Below are positions 25,051 through 32,842 of a stretch of 46,736 nt of DNA, piece by piece. Every line of letters starts with the position of its first letter. The stretch's first letter is position 1. The notes under the pieces were generated by a model. It was given only the letters and a program-made list of their open reading frames with translations, made no database searches and was not told where the DNA came from. The DNA comes from an uncultured Christensenellaceae bacterium (lineage in GTDB: Bacteria; Bacillota; Clostridia; Christensenellales; UBA3700). The translations under genes were made by a program, and so were the position numbers. Where the stretch lies: positions 379,887 to 426,622 of the forward strand of contig CAJUOU010000001.1 of NCBI GenBank assembly GCA_910588545.1, read 5' to 3'.

Positions 25051-27159
25051 ATGACTTTAAGCAGTAAACAAAAAAAGATTGCTTTAATAGTATTGATAGT
25101 TATTGCCGGTATGGCGGTTTTGGGCGGAGTAGCTACAGGCATTTATTTTGGCGTGGCGACTATTCCGGTTGAAGGTGTTGTGTTGGGAGTAGGTAACAAT
25201 ACGCCTATTGCAAATGTCAGTGTTACTGATGGCAGAAATGTTGTAAAAACAGATGAAAACGGAAAATTTAAACTTGGCGGTTGGCATAAGGCAAGGTTTG
25301 TAACAGTTACAATTCCGTCCGGATATTGGACAGAGGAGTATTATCAAGAAATCGAAAGGAATAAAAATTATACTTTTACATTGGAAAAGTTGGATAAAGA
25401 CCAAGCAAATCATACATTTATGCAAGTTACCGATACTGAAATAAATGAAAAAGGTGTTGGCGATTGGTTTAATCATTTGAAAACACAGGTGGAGGAAAGT
25501 GACCCTGCATTTATAATCCATACGGGAGATATTTGTTATGAAGCAGGATTAAAACAACATATCCAAGATATGAACAGCGAAAATATGGGTGTACCTGTAC
25601 GTTATACTATAGGAAATCACGATTTTGTTAAATACGGTAAGTACAGCGAACAATTATTCGAAGATACTTACGGACCTGTAAACTATTCGTTTGATGTTGG
25701 TAATGTTCACTATATCGTATCTTCATTGGCTTACGGGGATTATCCTGCAAAATATAATTTTGGCGATGTTGTAGCATGGATGAAAAACGATTTGGAAAAT
25801 GTTGCGGATAATAAAAAGGTAGTAATTTTTAATCACGATGTTTGCTGTGACGAAACAGGTATGGTTTTAAAATCGGGCTTAAACAAAATAGAACTTAAAA
25901 AAGAGGGGGTAATTGCTTGGATAAATGGGCATTTGCACTATAATTTTGTAAATAATTATGACGGAATTTTAAATATTTCCACAACTCCGCTTGTAGGAGG
26001 TATTGACGGCTCTATTGGTGGCGTACGTATTGTAAATATTGCAAACAACGCTATAGATAGTACATATATGAGCTATACTGACTATAAGCCGCAAAACACT
26101 GAGAGTGGTTACGAGTGGCAAGTAAAACTTTCTGGCAGAAATTTATATACCGACCCTGTTTTGGTTGGAGATAGAATTTATGTTGGTATGATGGATAACG
26201 ATTATCCTAGAAAACCTGTTTTTGCTTGTTTAAATGTGAATGATGGTTCTAAAATTTGGGAAATGCAAGTGGAAACTTCGGTTAAAAACAATTTTTATAT
26301 CAATGATGGTGTAGTTGTTGTTCAAGACTCATCGGGTGTAGTTTATGGTTTGGATGCCGATAATGGCAAACAAATTTGGAAAAAAGATATGCAGCTTATC
26401 ACTTATCGCTATTCTATGAGTGGTATAACGGGCGAGGGGGATAAAGTTTATTGCGGTAATTCGAGATTTGTTTATTGCTTTAATATAAAGACAGGCGAAC
26501 AAATTTGGAAAAAAAACTATGGTACAGGCGAACCATCTCCTTATAAAATGCAAATTGTAGGCGACCAACTTATTATCGGGGATAATTGGCGTCATCACTA
26601 TGCACTTGATAAAAATACAGGAAAGAAAGTTTGGGAGAGTGAAGTTAGAGTAAATACAGCACCAAGTGTGTTGAGTTACAACGGTTATATTTATGCTTTC
26701 GATTCGGATAGAGTTTTAAAGTATGAGACCAAAAAAGGTACTATCGTACAGGAAAAGAAAATGTATTTGCAAGGCAGTGATAAAGATTGTTACAATTTCA
26801 ATGTAGGGGCAACGCCTTATTTAGATGGCAATATAGCTTATGTTGGGACAAATAAAAACGGTTTAGTTGCCGTAAATATGGATAGTTTGAAAGTAATGTG
26901 GGAGTGTCAAACAGGCGATAATATGATTTACGCATCAGCTTACAGCGGAAAAGGCTCTAAAGGCGTAGAGGCAAGTGTGGTTGTAAAAGATGACAAATTA
27001 TATTTTGGCGGCATGGACGGAATACTTTATGTTGTAGATAAGACTACAGGTGTAATATTTGGAGAATTTAATATCGGTAGTCCGATTTTGAGCAAAGCTG
27101 TTGTAGGCTTGGCAAATAATCGAGATTTTATAATCGTGAGCGATTTGAGGGACGTGTAA
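25051..27159 (+). CDS. Membrane-anchored metallophosphoesterase fused to a PQQ-type beta-propeller
   Basis: A 702-residue protein: an N-terminal membrane anchor (about 10-34), an Ig/carboxypeptidase-like domain (about 38-110), a calcineurin-like phosphoesterase (about 118-345, motifs QVTDTE, HTGDIC, GNHDF, FNHDVC, NGHLHYN) and PQQ-like propeller repeats (GLDADNGKQIWKK, FNIKTGEQIWKK, ALDKNTGKKVWES) to the end. The first metal motif reads DTE where DxH is usual. It probably acts outside the cell on an unknown phosphoester. The C-terminus seems cut by a frameshift: after ...SDLR the current frame ends in DV, while another frame continues as RVTKINLLADGTFSKSI to a stop at 27204-27206. The start follows GAGG. 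Confidence 0.82.
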   Translation: MTLSSKQKKIALIVLIVIAGMAVLGGVATGIYFGVATIPVEGVVLGVGNNTPIANVSVTDGRNVVKTDENGKFKLGGWHKARFVTVTIPSGYWTEEYYQEIERNKNYTFTLEKLDKDQANHTFMQVTDTEINEKGVGDWFNHLKTQVEESDPAFIIHTGDICYEAGLKQHIQDMNSENMGVPVRYTIGNHDFVKYGKYSEQLFEDTYGPVNYSFDVGNVHYIVSSLAYGDYPAKYNFGDVVAWMKNDLENVADNKKVVIFNHDVCCDETGMVLKSGLNKIELKKEGVIAWINGHLHYNFVNNYDGILNISTTPLVGGIDGSIGGVRIVNIANNAIDSTYMSYTDYKPQNTESGYEWQVKLSGRNLYTDPVLVGDRIYVGMMDNDYPRKPVFACLNVNDGSKIWEMQVETSVKNNFYINDGVVVVQDSSGVVYGLDADNGKQIWKKDMQLITYRYSMSGITGEGDKVYCGNSRFVYCFNIKTGEQIWKKNYGTGEPSPYKMQIVGDQLIIGDNWRHHYALDKNTGKKVWESEVRVNTAPSVLSYNGYIYAFDSDRVLKYETKKGTIVQEKKMYLQGSDKDCYNFNVGATPYLDGNIAYVGTNKNGLVAVNMDSLKVMWECQTGDNMIYASAYSGKGSKGVEASVVVKDDKLYFGGMDGILYVVDKTTGVIFGEFNIGSPILSKAVVGLANNRDFIIVSDLRDV

Positions 27160-27254
27160 CAAAAATCAACTTGCTTGCCGACGGTACATTTAGCAAATCA
27201 ATTTAAATAAAAAGTAATAATCTTTTATACATAACTTAATAATTTAATAGTAAA

Positions 27255-27292
27255 AGAAAGCAAGTTAAAACTGCTTTTTTTTACAGTTATTT
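27255..27292 (+). terminator. Weak terminator after the phosphoesterase/PQQ gene
   Basis: AAAGCA (27257-27262) and TGCTTT enclose a short loop, followed by eight T residues. The stem is only six base pairs, but its position after the gene fits. Confidence 0.45.
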
Positions 27293-27414
27293 TAAATGAT
27301 GTTAAATAACAATTTTTTATAGTAATTTGTCAAAAATTCCCTCATTATAAGATGTTTGACAAATTAATAGCATGCTAAAGCGTTTTGTAAATTAAAAATG
27401 TTAATAGCTTAATA

Positions 27415-27443
27415 TTGACATAATTTTAAAGTTATATTATAAT
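27415..27443 (+). promoter_or_regulatory. Promoter of tRNA-Arg
   Basis: Consensus TTGACA (27415-27420), 17-base spacer, TATAAT (27438-27443), 16 bases before the mature tRNA 5' end. Confidence 0.85.
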
Positions 27444-27459
27444 GAAAAAGTATTATTGT

Positions 27460-27535
27460 GTGTTTGTAGTCTAACAGGATAAAACAAGGGCCTCCGACGC
27501 CCTCGTTGAGAGTTCGAGTCTCTCCAAGCACACCA
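27460..27535 (+). tRNA. tRNA-Arg, anticodon CCG
   Basis: A complete cloverleaf of 76 bases including an encoded CCA (27533-27535). The acceptor GTGTTTG pairs with CAAGCAC (one G-T pair). The anticodon stem AGGGC/GCCCT holds loop CTCCGAC with anticodon CCG at 27494-27496, reading CGG. The T arm is GAGAG/CTCTC with loop TTCGAGT. The D stem GTCT/AAAC has one C-A mismatch. A strong promoter precedes it and a T tract follows. It is a single tRNA, not part of an array. Confidence 0.9.
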
Positions 27536-27622
27536 TTTTTATTTTATATAATGTTTCATGTCCTTTTACTACAATTATTTACAAAAAGTATCTGCAAATT
27601 GCAAACGTAACAATTTTTCGTA

Positions 27623-27651
27623 TTGACAGATATGGCGTTTAATGATATAAT
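27623..27651 (+). promoter_or_regulatory. Promoter of the hydroxyacyl-CoA dehydrogenase gene
   Basis: Consensus TTGACA (27623-27628), 17-base spacer, TATAAT (27646-27651); the gene starts 34 bases downstream. Confidence 0.85.
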
Positions 27652-27685
27652 TATAACATAAAATTTTATTTTAAGGGGGATAACA

Positions 27686-28639
27686 GTGGATATCAAAAAT
27701 GTTGTAGTAGCCGGTGGAGGTGTATTGGGCAGTCAAATTGCTTTTCAAGCTGCCTATTGCGGTTTTAATGTAACAATATGGCTAAGGAGTGAGGCTAGTA
27801 TTGGCAGAACGCAACCGAAATTGGATAATTTAAAAAAGGTTTATATCGATACTATCAATTTAATGGCAACTAAAGAGGGACAAACACCTCAAAATTGGGC
27901 TAATGGTATTGCCGATTTTGAAACTTTTGACAAGGATAAATGCTTGACTCAAGTTGAGAGTGCATATAACGGCATTAAACTTGAACTTGATATGAAAAAA
28001 GCAGTTGCAGACAGTGATTTGGTCATTGAATCAATGGCAGAAGATGTTGAACAAAAAATCGAATTTTACAAAAAATTAGCTCCGTTAATGCCTGAAAAAA
28101 CTGTTTTGGTTACAAATTCTTCCACGCTATTGCCGTCAAAATTTGCAAAATTTACCGGAAAAGCGGAAAAATATTTATCTTTGCACTTTGCAAACTCTAT
28201 ATGGAAAAACAATACTGCGGAAATAATGTCGCAACCTAAAACAGAAAGCAAGTATTTTGATTTGATTATGAAATTTGCTAGTGATATTCGTATGGTCGCT
28301 TTGCCTGTTAAAAAAGAAAAATCGGGATATTTATTAAATTCAATGTTGGTGCCATTGTTGTTTTCGGGTATGGATTTGTACGTAAACGGTATTTCTGACC
28401 CGGAAAGCATTGACAAAGCTTGGAAATTGGGTACGGGAGCACCTAAAGGACCATTTGAAATTTTGGATACTGTAGGTCTTACTACTGCTTACAATATTGT
28501 AAAAATGTATTTAAAAGTTCCGTCTTTCCTTGCACCATATAACTTCAAAGGTATGGCAACAATGCTAAAAGACTATATCGACAAAGGAAAACTTGGTAAA
28601 TCTGCCGGAGAGGGATTCTATAAGTATAATAAAGATTAA
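27686..28639 (+). CDS. 3-hydroxyacyl-CoA dehydrogenase family protein
   Basis: A 317-residue NAD-dependent enzyme. The Rossmann motif GGGVLGSQIAF is at about residues 9-19; NSSTLLPS and LHFANSIWKN (with the His expected to be catalytic, near residue 165) follow, and the C-terminal helical domain contains GAPKGPFEILDTVGL. The usual HFFNP is HFANS here, so the substrate may differ from 3-hydroxybutyryl-CoA. No other beta-oxidation or butyrate genes are nearby. The start is GTG after AAGGGGG. Confidence 0.85.
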   Translation: MDIKNVVVAGGGVLGSQIAFQAAYCGFNVTIWLRSEASIGRTQPKLDNLKKVYIDTINLMATKEGQTPQNWANGIADFETFDKDKCLTQVESAYNGIKLELDMKKAVADSDLVIESMAEDVEQKIEFYKKLAPLMPEKTVLVTNSSTLLPSKFAKFTGKAEKYLSLHFANSIWKNNTAEIMSQPKTESKYFDLIMKFASDIRMVALPVKKEKSGYLLNSMLVPLLFSGMDLYVNGISDPESIDKAWKLGTGAPKGPFEILDTVGLTTAYNIVKMYLKVPSFLAPYNFKGMATMLKDYIDKGKLGKSAGEGFYKYNKD

Positions 28640-28657
28640 TAATAACAAATTTAACAA

Positions 28658-28689
28658 AAAAAGCATACCGATTTTATGGTATGCTTTTT
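28658..28689. terminator. Terminator between dehydrogenase and the APH-like pseudogene
   Basis: AAAAAGCATACC and GGTATGCTTTTT (28658-28669 with 28678-28689) form a 12-bp stem with A and T runs, usable from both convergent sides. Confidence 0.85.
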
Positions 28690-28703
28690 AAATGTCTTTT
28701 TTG

Positions 28704-29487
28704 TTATCCAAAAACCTCAATCGCAGCTATAAGACGGAGAGTATCAGTATCTATTTTGTCTTTTCCGTAAACTTCCATAAATCTTTTTGTATAATCAAAA
28801 GTCTTAAATTGTAAAATAAAGTACATATTCTCCAAAATATATCTACATGCCTGTCGCCGACACCGCCATTGCCTAAATCAATAAAACCGCTAAATTTCCA
28901 ATCATCTAAAATAATGTTTGGTAAACAATAATCTCCATGTAGTAAAGTGTCGCATTTAAGCAAATGTTTGTTTTTACAAATAACATTTAAAGCGTCTTGC
29001 TCATTTTTATAGCCAAAATTGTTGGGAAATTGGCTTTTGTTGTAAGTGCCGTTTTTGTAGTTGTAATATGCTAATTGTAGATAATTTTCTGTATGATTAG
29101 GGATAGGGCAGTTTTTAGGCTCAATTTGGTGCAAATAAGCAAGCTTTTCTGCAATGATATCGCATAATTTCTTGGGATTTTGTAAATATTTGGGGTTATG
29201 CAATCATTGCCTTTTATTTTTTCAGTTATCAAATAGTCGTAATCATTGGAAATGTAATTTACATATTTGCAGGTTAGCCCAAGTTTATAATAATATTCCG
29301 TCATTAAAAATTCTTTTTCAAGTGAATTTTTATTTGCTTTTTTTATAAAATAGCCGTTGTCCTTGTTGGCAAAAATTACTTGTGCATCGGGCGAACTGCT
29401 ACTATCGTATATATTGCAGCCGTGTAAAATATACTCGATTTCCTTTGGATATTGGTAAATATCTACATTAATCTGTTTAAGCTCCAT
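28704..29487 (-). pseudogene. Aminoglycoside 3'-phosphotransferase-like kinase, disrupted by two frameshifts
   Basis: Joined across two frame changes the region encodes about 261 residues, the size of APH(3') enzymes. Frame 1 runs from ATG 29487 to about 29205 (ends LITEKIKGND). Frame 2 runs from about 29203 and contains the Brenner motif LLHGDYCLPNIILDD and the FIDLGNGGVGDRHVD metal-binding loop. Near 28790-28815 it loses frame again, and a third frame gives TKRFMEVYGKDKIDTDTL with an ending IEVFG and stop at 28704-28706, typical of this family. The joined chain keeps the ATP/Mg residues, so inactivation may be recent, or these may be assembly errors. A consensus promoter lies directly at the start codon, with no ribosome site. 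Confidence 0.82.
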
Positions 29488-29493
29488 ACAAAA

Positions 29494-29522
29494 ATTATAT
29501 CATATTTTTAGCATAATTGCAA
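29494..29522 (-). promoter_or_regulatory. Promoter of the APH-like pseudogene (leaderless)
   Basis: On the minus strand: TTGCAA (29522-29517), 17-base spacer, TATAAT (29499-29494). Only six bases separate the -10 from the ATG, so transcription should begin at or next to the A of the start codon. Confidence 0.65.
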
Positions 29523-29575
29523 TATCCAATTATTTAAATAAAAGAGTATATTGATTTAGGATATCTGGTATAGGG

Positions 29576-29673
29576 ATTTCTTTATCCACAAAGAAATAGC
29601 TCACTATCTTCGCTTGCGAAATATAGCACGCTATATTTATAAAAGATTATAAAGATAAATTGAAATTTATCTT
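29576..29673. repeat. Multi-hairpin intergenic element C
   Basis: Hairpins in order: ATTTCTTT/AAAGAAAT (29576-29583 with 29590-29597), TTCGC/GCGAA (29609-29613 with 29616-29620), ATATAGC/GCTATAT (29621-29627 with 29630-29636) and AAGATAAATT/AATTTATCTT (29652-29661 with 29664-29673). The last three follow the same order as elements A (1-76) and B (46609-46668): a CTTG-containing hairpin, a GC-capped hairpin and an AT-rich hairpin. It lies directly after the 3' end of the minus-strand gene at 29679 and may end its transcript. Confidence 0.55.
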
Positions 29674-29678
29674 ACATA

Positions 29679-30482
29679 CTATTCGTCAAAATCTTGTGAG
29701 TCGCGAATAAGTTTTACTTTACCGTAAAGCACATCTGCGGCACCGTACTTGACCATACATTTAAAGCTTATAGTAAGGCTGTATTCCGTATGTTCTAATA
29801 TGATAAATTCTCCATAGTCGATTTCGTCACTTTCCGCCGTATCCAAGTTGCAACAATAGCCATTGTTTGATGCAAAAAATATTCCCTTAGCGGTTAAGTC
29901 CTCTTCGGGTAAAATCAAACCCGAGTCGTTTTCTTCGGCGAACGGAACGTCGTCGAAATAGCCGACATTCAACTTAAAAAGATTGCTTTCGTAATCAAGT
30001 ACATCGTTGTATTCTTCGGGTGTAGATATCATTTTTGTGCCGTATATTTGTAAAGCTAAATGATTGCCTTTAATGCCTTTGAAGTCTTTTTGCGTGGCAA
30101 ATTTGCCTTCAGCCGAGAATTTAATGCCTTCCCGCGTAAAATTAACAAAACCAAGCTCTCCGCTCATCTTGTAGTCCAAAGCTGCATAAGCACCATTAAG
30201 AAATCCGATTATGGTGTTATTTGCGGTTACTATATTGTCTCTCGCGTCTTTTAAAAACGCTGCGGTTCTTTTAATTTGTTTCTCTGTTTTATGCATAAGA
30301 ACAGCGAACGTAATGGTAACTATTAAAAGCAAACCGCATAATGCTACAAAATAATACGAATACGGATATTTCAATCCTACACCGAGCAGTGACAATGGAG
30401 TAAGTATCGCAAAAAAAACAGTAAGATTTTTGAATAGTTTTATACGCTTTTCCAATAAGCGTAAGTCTATATTGTCCTTCAT
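29679..30482 (-). CDS. Two-helix membrane protein of unknown function
   Basis: A 267-residue protein with two close transmembrane segments (about residues 18-38 and 43-63), a basic connector, and a large acidic cytoplasmic-type domain of about 190 residues with much beta-strand character. I recognise no family. The start follows CGGAGA. It has its own promoter (30505-30533) and lies downstream of, but separated by a terminator from, the metallophosphoesterase gene. Confidence 0.65.
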   Translation of the reverse strand: MKDNIDLRLLEKRIKLFKNLTVFFAILTPLSLLGVGLKYPYSYYFVALCGLLLIVTITFAVLMHKTEKQIKRTAAFLKDARDNIVTANNTIIGFLNGAYAALDYKMSGELGFVNFTREGIKFSAEGKFATQKDFKGIKGNHLALQIYGTKMISTPEEYNDVLDYESNLFKLNVGYFDDVPFAEENDSGLILPEEDLTAKGIFFASNNGYCCNLDTAESDEIDYGEFIILEHTEYSLTISFKCMVKYGAADVLYGKVKLIRDSQDFDE

Positions 30483-30504
30483 ATTTGTCTCCGCTAAAAT
30501 ACTA

Positions 30505-30533
30505 TTTATAATAGTTTCATATTAGCATAGCAA
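30505..30533 (-). promoter_or_regulatory. Promoter of the 29679-30482 gene
   Basis: On the minus strand: TTGCTA (30533-30528), 17-base spacer, TATAAA (30510-30505). Confidence 0.55.
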
Positions 30534-30536
30534 TAC

Positions 30537-30568
30537 TAAAAAAGCAAGGACATTATCATCCTTGCTTT
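30537..30568 (-). terminator. Terminator of the metallophosphoesterase gene
   Basis: On the minus strand, AAAGCAAGGA and TCCTTGCTTT (7-bp core plus A-T pairs) are followed by a T tract. It ends the gene at 30608-31321. Confidence 0.75.
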
Positions 30569-30607
30569 AATCTTTATTAAAAAACTTTTTTGAGGTATGC
30601 TTTTTTA

Positions 30608-31321
30608 TTATTCTGCTATATCTGTATCGTAAATTAGCTGCAGCGTATTGTTTACTTGGTCGCATGAAGTCAAGTGATATGGAGTATTGTTTTTTATTAC
30701 AATATCTTTGGCTCTGCAATCTTTCCCGTGCAAATGTCCGTAAATAACATGTTTGACATTTTCATATTGATTGATTAGAGAAGTTATTTCATTGTCTTGC
30801 CATAAAGCGTTAAAAGGTGGGTAGTGCAGCATTAATATTATAGGTAAATTGTCTTCAGATAATTTTTTTGCTTCGTCTAAAGTCATTTTTAACCTAATAA
30901 GCTCACGTTCATAAATTTTTTTATCATGTTCCGAGCTGTTAGCAGTTGGCATTGTCCATAGTCTTGTGCCGCAAATGATAAAATCATCAAATTTAATCGC
31001 ATTGTTTTGAATTGCAAAAATACTGCTTGGCAAAATATTTTTAACTTTACTATATGATGACCACCAATAATCGTGATTTCCACGGATAATAATTTTTTTG
31101 CCGGCAAGAGAAGCTATTTCTTGTAAGTCTGGGATAGCATCTTCCAACTTTAGTGCCCAAGATATATCTCCACTAATTAAAACAACATCATCAGGGGATA
31201 CAACTTCGCTCCAATTTTTTTTTATTTTATCCCAATAATTATCCCAATTACCACCAAAGATGTCCATTGGCTTTGGGTTGTTTATACTTAAATGTAAATC
31301 ACTTATTGCAAATACTTTCAT
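30608..31321 (-). CDS. Metallophosphoesterase (COG1768-like)
   Basis: A 237-residue cytoplasmic calcineurin-like phosphoesterase with all five metal motifs: SDLHLS (7-12), SGDISW, RGNHDYWW, LHYPPF and YGHLHG. The compact single-domain form matches predicted phosphohydrolases of COG1768; the substrate is unknown. No signal peptide. Its promoter leaves only six bases between the -10 and the ATG and no ribosome site is seen, so the mRNA is probably leaderless. Confidence 0.85.
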   Translation of the reverse strand: MKVFAISDLHLSINNPKPMDIFGGNWDNYWDKIKKNWSEVVSPDDVVLISGDISWALKLEDAIPDLQEIASLAGKKIIIRGNHDYWWSSYSKVKNILPSSIFAIQNNAIKFDDFIICGTRLWTMPTANSSEHDKKIYERELIRLKMTLDEAKKLSEDNLPIILMLHYPPFNALWQDNEITSLINQYENVKHVIYGHLHGKDCRAKDIVIKNNTPYHLTSCDQVNNTLQLIYDTDIAE

Positions 31322-31327
31322 AACATA

Positions 31328-31356
31328 ATTTTACCATAAATGTGATAATAAGGCAA
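31328..31356 (-). promoter_or_regulatory. Promoter of the metallophosphoesterase gene (leaderless)
   Basis: On the minus strand: TTGCCT (31356-31351), 17-base spacer, TAAAAT (31333-31328) with an extended -10 TG. Six bases separate it from the ATG. Confidence 0.55.
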
Positions 31357-32349
31357 ATGTTTTGTGTTTAATAAAATTATTATTGTGTTTCATTTTATAC
31401 AAATCTAGCATTTATCAAATAACACAAAACGTGTATTAAATTGACATATTATTATAAAAATGCACTTATTTTGTAATTATTTTATTAATTTAATTCTAAA
31501 ATAGTGTCTTTTTTATAATAATAGCTAGCTAATTTTACTCAAATTGTGAAAAATAATCAATTTTTTAAATATAACCAATGATTATTATTTTTCAAAAAAA
31601 TCGCTCGCAAATTTACCATCTAATTGCTTATGTTACTGAGAAAAGTATATTATTCAATTTTGCTTTTATTTGTTTAAGCAGTAAATCAAATATCCTAATT
31701 TATAATATTTTTATAATGCCATAATAATGATTATTTATTTAATTAAAAATATATTACCAATAACATGAGAATAAGCATAGCGTTTGAATTAATATAGAAA
31801 TATTATAAGCTTTGCTGCAAAAACTTTTGAGTTTAGGTAATCGAATTTAAAAAATATAAAATTATCAATGTTGTTGCTACCTTAAAGTCGTAATTCATAT
31901 TGTTAGCTTTTGATTGAAATTTTAGTAGCGGTAATAAAAATAAATTAATGAACTACCATTTTTTGTTTTATGAGAGTAGCGATAAACATTGTTTGGGAAA
32001 TTTTTTTATAACTAAATTAGTTGTAATATTATAAAATTCTAATTGCTTTATTGTCATTTTGGGCAGTTTAACCATTTTATGAATTTTGACAAGTAAATAT
32101 TTGTTTTATATTGTCAAAATAGGATAAAATTGTGGATAACTTTGTGGAAATGTGGATAGAATAGGGACTAGTGACCACTTTTAGCAAAAATACTGAAATT
32201 TACTTTTTTAGATATAATTTGTCTTATTTGTAGGTGTTTATGACAAAAAATTACAATATTTTGATAAAAATAGAGCAATTTTTTCAGATTTTGATATCTT
32301 AAAATTGCAAATTAGATATTTTTTTTAAAAAATTTCAATTTTTTTATAA
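31357..32349. other. Gene-free AT-rich kilobase upstream of the dcw cluster
   Basis: About one kilobase with no credible open frame on either strand, between the divergent metallophosphoesterase and mraZ. It is markedly AT-rich, with many poly-A/T tracts. The only sharp signals I see are three DnaA-box-like sequences at 32131-32159 and, on the minus strand, AAAAGTGG at 32175-32182, which matches the half-sites of the mraZ promoter. No tRNA-like fold, T-box or known riboswitch is apparent. Confidence 0.6.
32131..32159 (+). promoter_or_regulatory. Cluster of three DnaA-box-like sites
   Basis: TGTGGATAA (32131-32139) is a perfect DnaA box on the minus strand (TTATCCACA). TGTGGAAAT (32143-32151) and TGTGGATAG (32151-32159) follow in the same orientation. 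They lie 200 bases before the mraZ promoter, in very AT-rich DNA. They may regulate the dcw cluster or be part of a DnaA-binding reservoir; a replication origin is possible but unsupported by neighbouring genes. Confidence 0.5.
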
Positions 32350-32376
32350 AAAGTGGTTGCAAATGGACAAAAGTGG
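32350..32376 (+). promoter_or_regulatory. Putative MraZ operator (three half-sites)
   Basis: TGG occurs at 32354-32356, 32364-32366 and 32374-32376, exactly 10 bases apart, in the contexts AAAGTGG, AAATGG and AAAGTGG. MraZ is known to bind direct repeats of such half-sites at one-turn spacing in the promoter of its own operon. The first site abuts the -35, and the other two lie in the -35/-10 spacer, which suits repression. Confidence 0.65.
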
Positions 32377-32385
32377 TGCTATAAT
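32357..32385 (+). promoter_or_regulatory. Promoter of the dcw cluster (mraZ)
   Basis: TTGCAA (32357-32362), 17-base spacer, TATAAT (32380-32385). The expected start near 32392 leaves a short leader with the ribosome site GGAGGG at 32403-32408. Confidence 0.8.
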
Positions 32386-32415
32386 ATGAATGTAACTAAA
32401 CAGGAGGGTAAATGT

Positions 32416-32841
32416 ATGTTATTTTACGGAAAATACGAACATAGTCTAGATAACAAATACAGAGTAAGAATACCCGCACGTTTAAAAGCCGAATTAGGGG
32501 CAGAAGCACCTAGTATAGCAAAAGGTGAAGACGGAAGTTTAGTTATTTATCCTGCTAGTACAATCAACACTATCGGAGAGAAAATAAAGACGTTAGGAGT
32601 TCCTAAAGCAAAGCACAAAAATTTAATGGTATTTATGTCGAGCATTTATCCGATTGATGAGGATAGTCAAGGAAGATTTACATTAAATGCTACCTTAAGA
32701 GCACATGCAGGAATTAGTAAAGACATTGTTTTTGTAGGTTTTAACGATAGAATTATGTTGTGGGATAAAGCTCGTTGGGAAGCTTATGAGGCAAACAGCA
32801 ATAATGACGAAGAATTTGATTTGAGTGATTATGGTATTTGA
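32416..32841 (+). CDS. mraZ: Transcriptional regulator MraZ
   Basis: A 141-residue protein with two AbrB-like repeats; the N-terminus LFYGKYEHSLDNKYRVRIPARLK and the second repeat YPIDEDSQGRFTLNATLRAHAGI are diagnostic. MraZ forms rings and represses the dcw promoter. The ATG at 32416 is chosen since it follows GGAGGG and gives the family N-terminus; the longer frame from 32353 would start inside the promoter. Its own promoter carries matching half-sites. Confidence 0.95.
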   Translation: MLFYGKYEHSLDNKYRVRIPARLKAELGAEAPSIAKGEDGSLVIYPASTINTIGEKIKTLGVPKAKHKNLMVFMSSIYPIDEDSQGRFTLNATLRAHAGISKDIVFVGFNDRIMLWDKARWEAYEANSNNDEEFDLSDYGI

Positions 32842-32842
32842 T

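Noticed and set aside
27326..27363. Inverted repeat TTTGTCAAA / TTTGACAAA upstream of tRNA-Arg
   Set aside because: Nine-base arms in AT-rich DNA, 50 bases before the -35, with no second copy; too common by chance to call.
29582..29590. Perfect DnaA box TTATCCACA in hairpin element C
   Set aside because: An isolated box forming a hairpin loop; no second box nearby, so no regulatory role is claimed.
32353..32415. Longer mraZ start at 32353
   Set aside because: It would place the start inside the -35/-10 region and add 21 residues absent from the family; ATG 32416 has the ribosome site.
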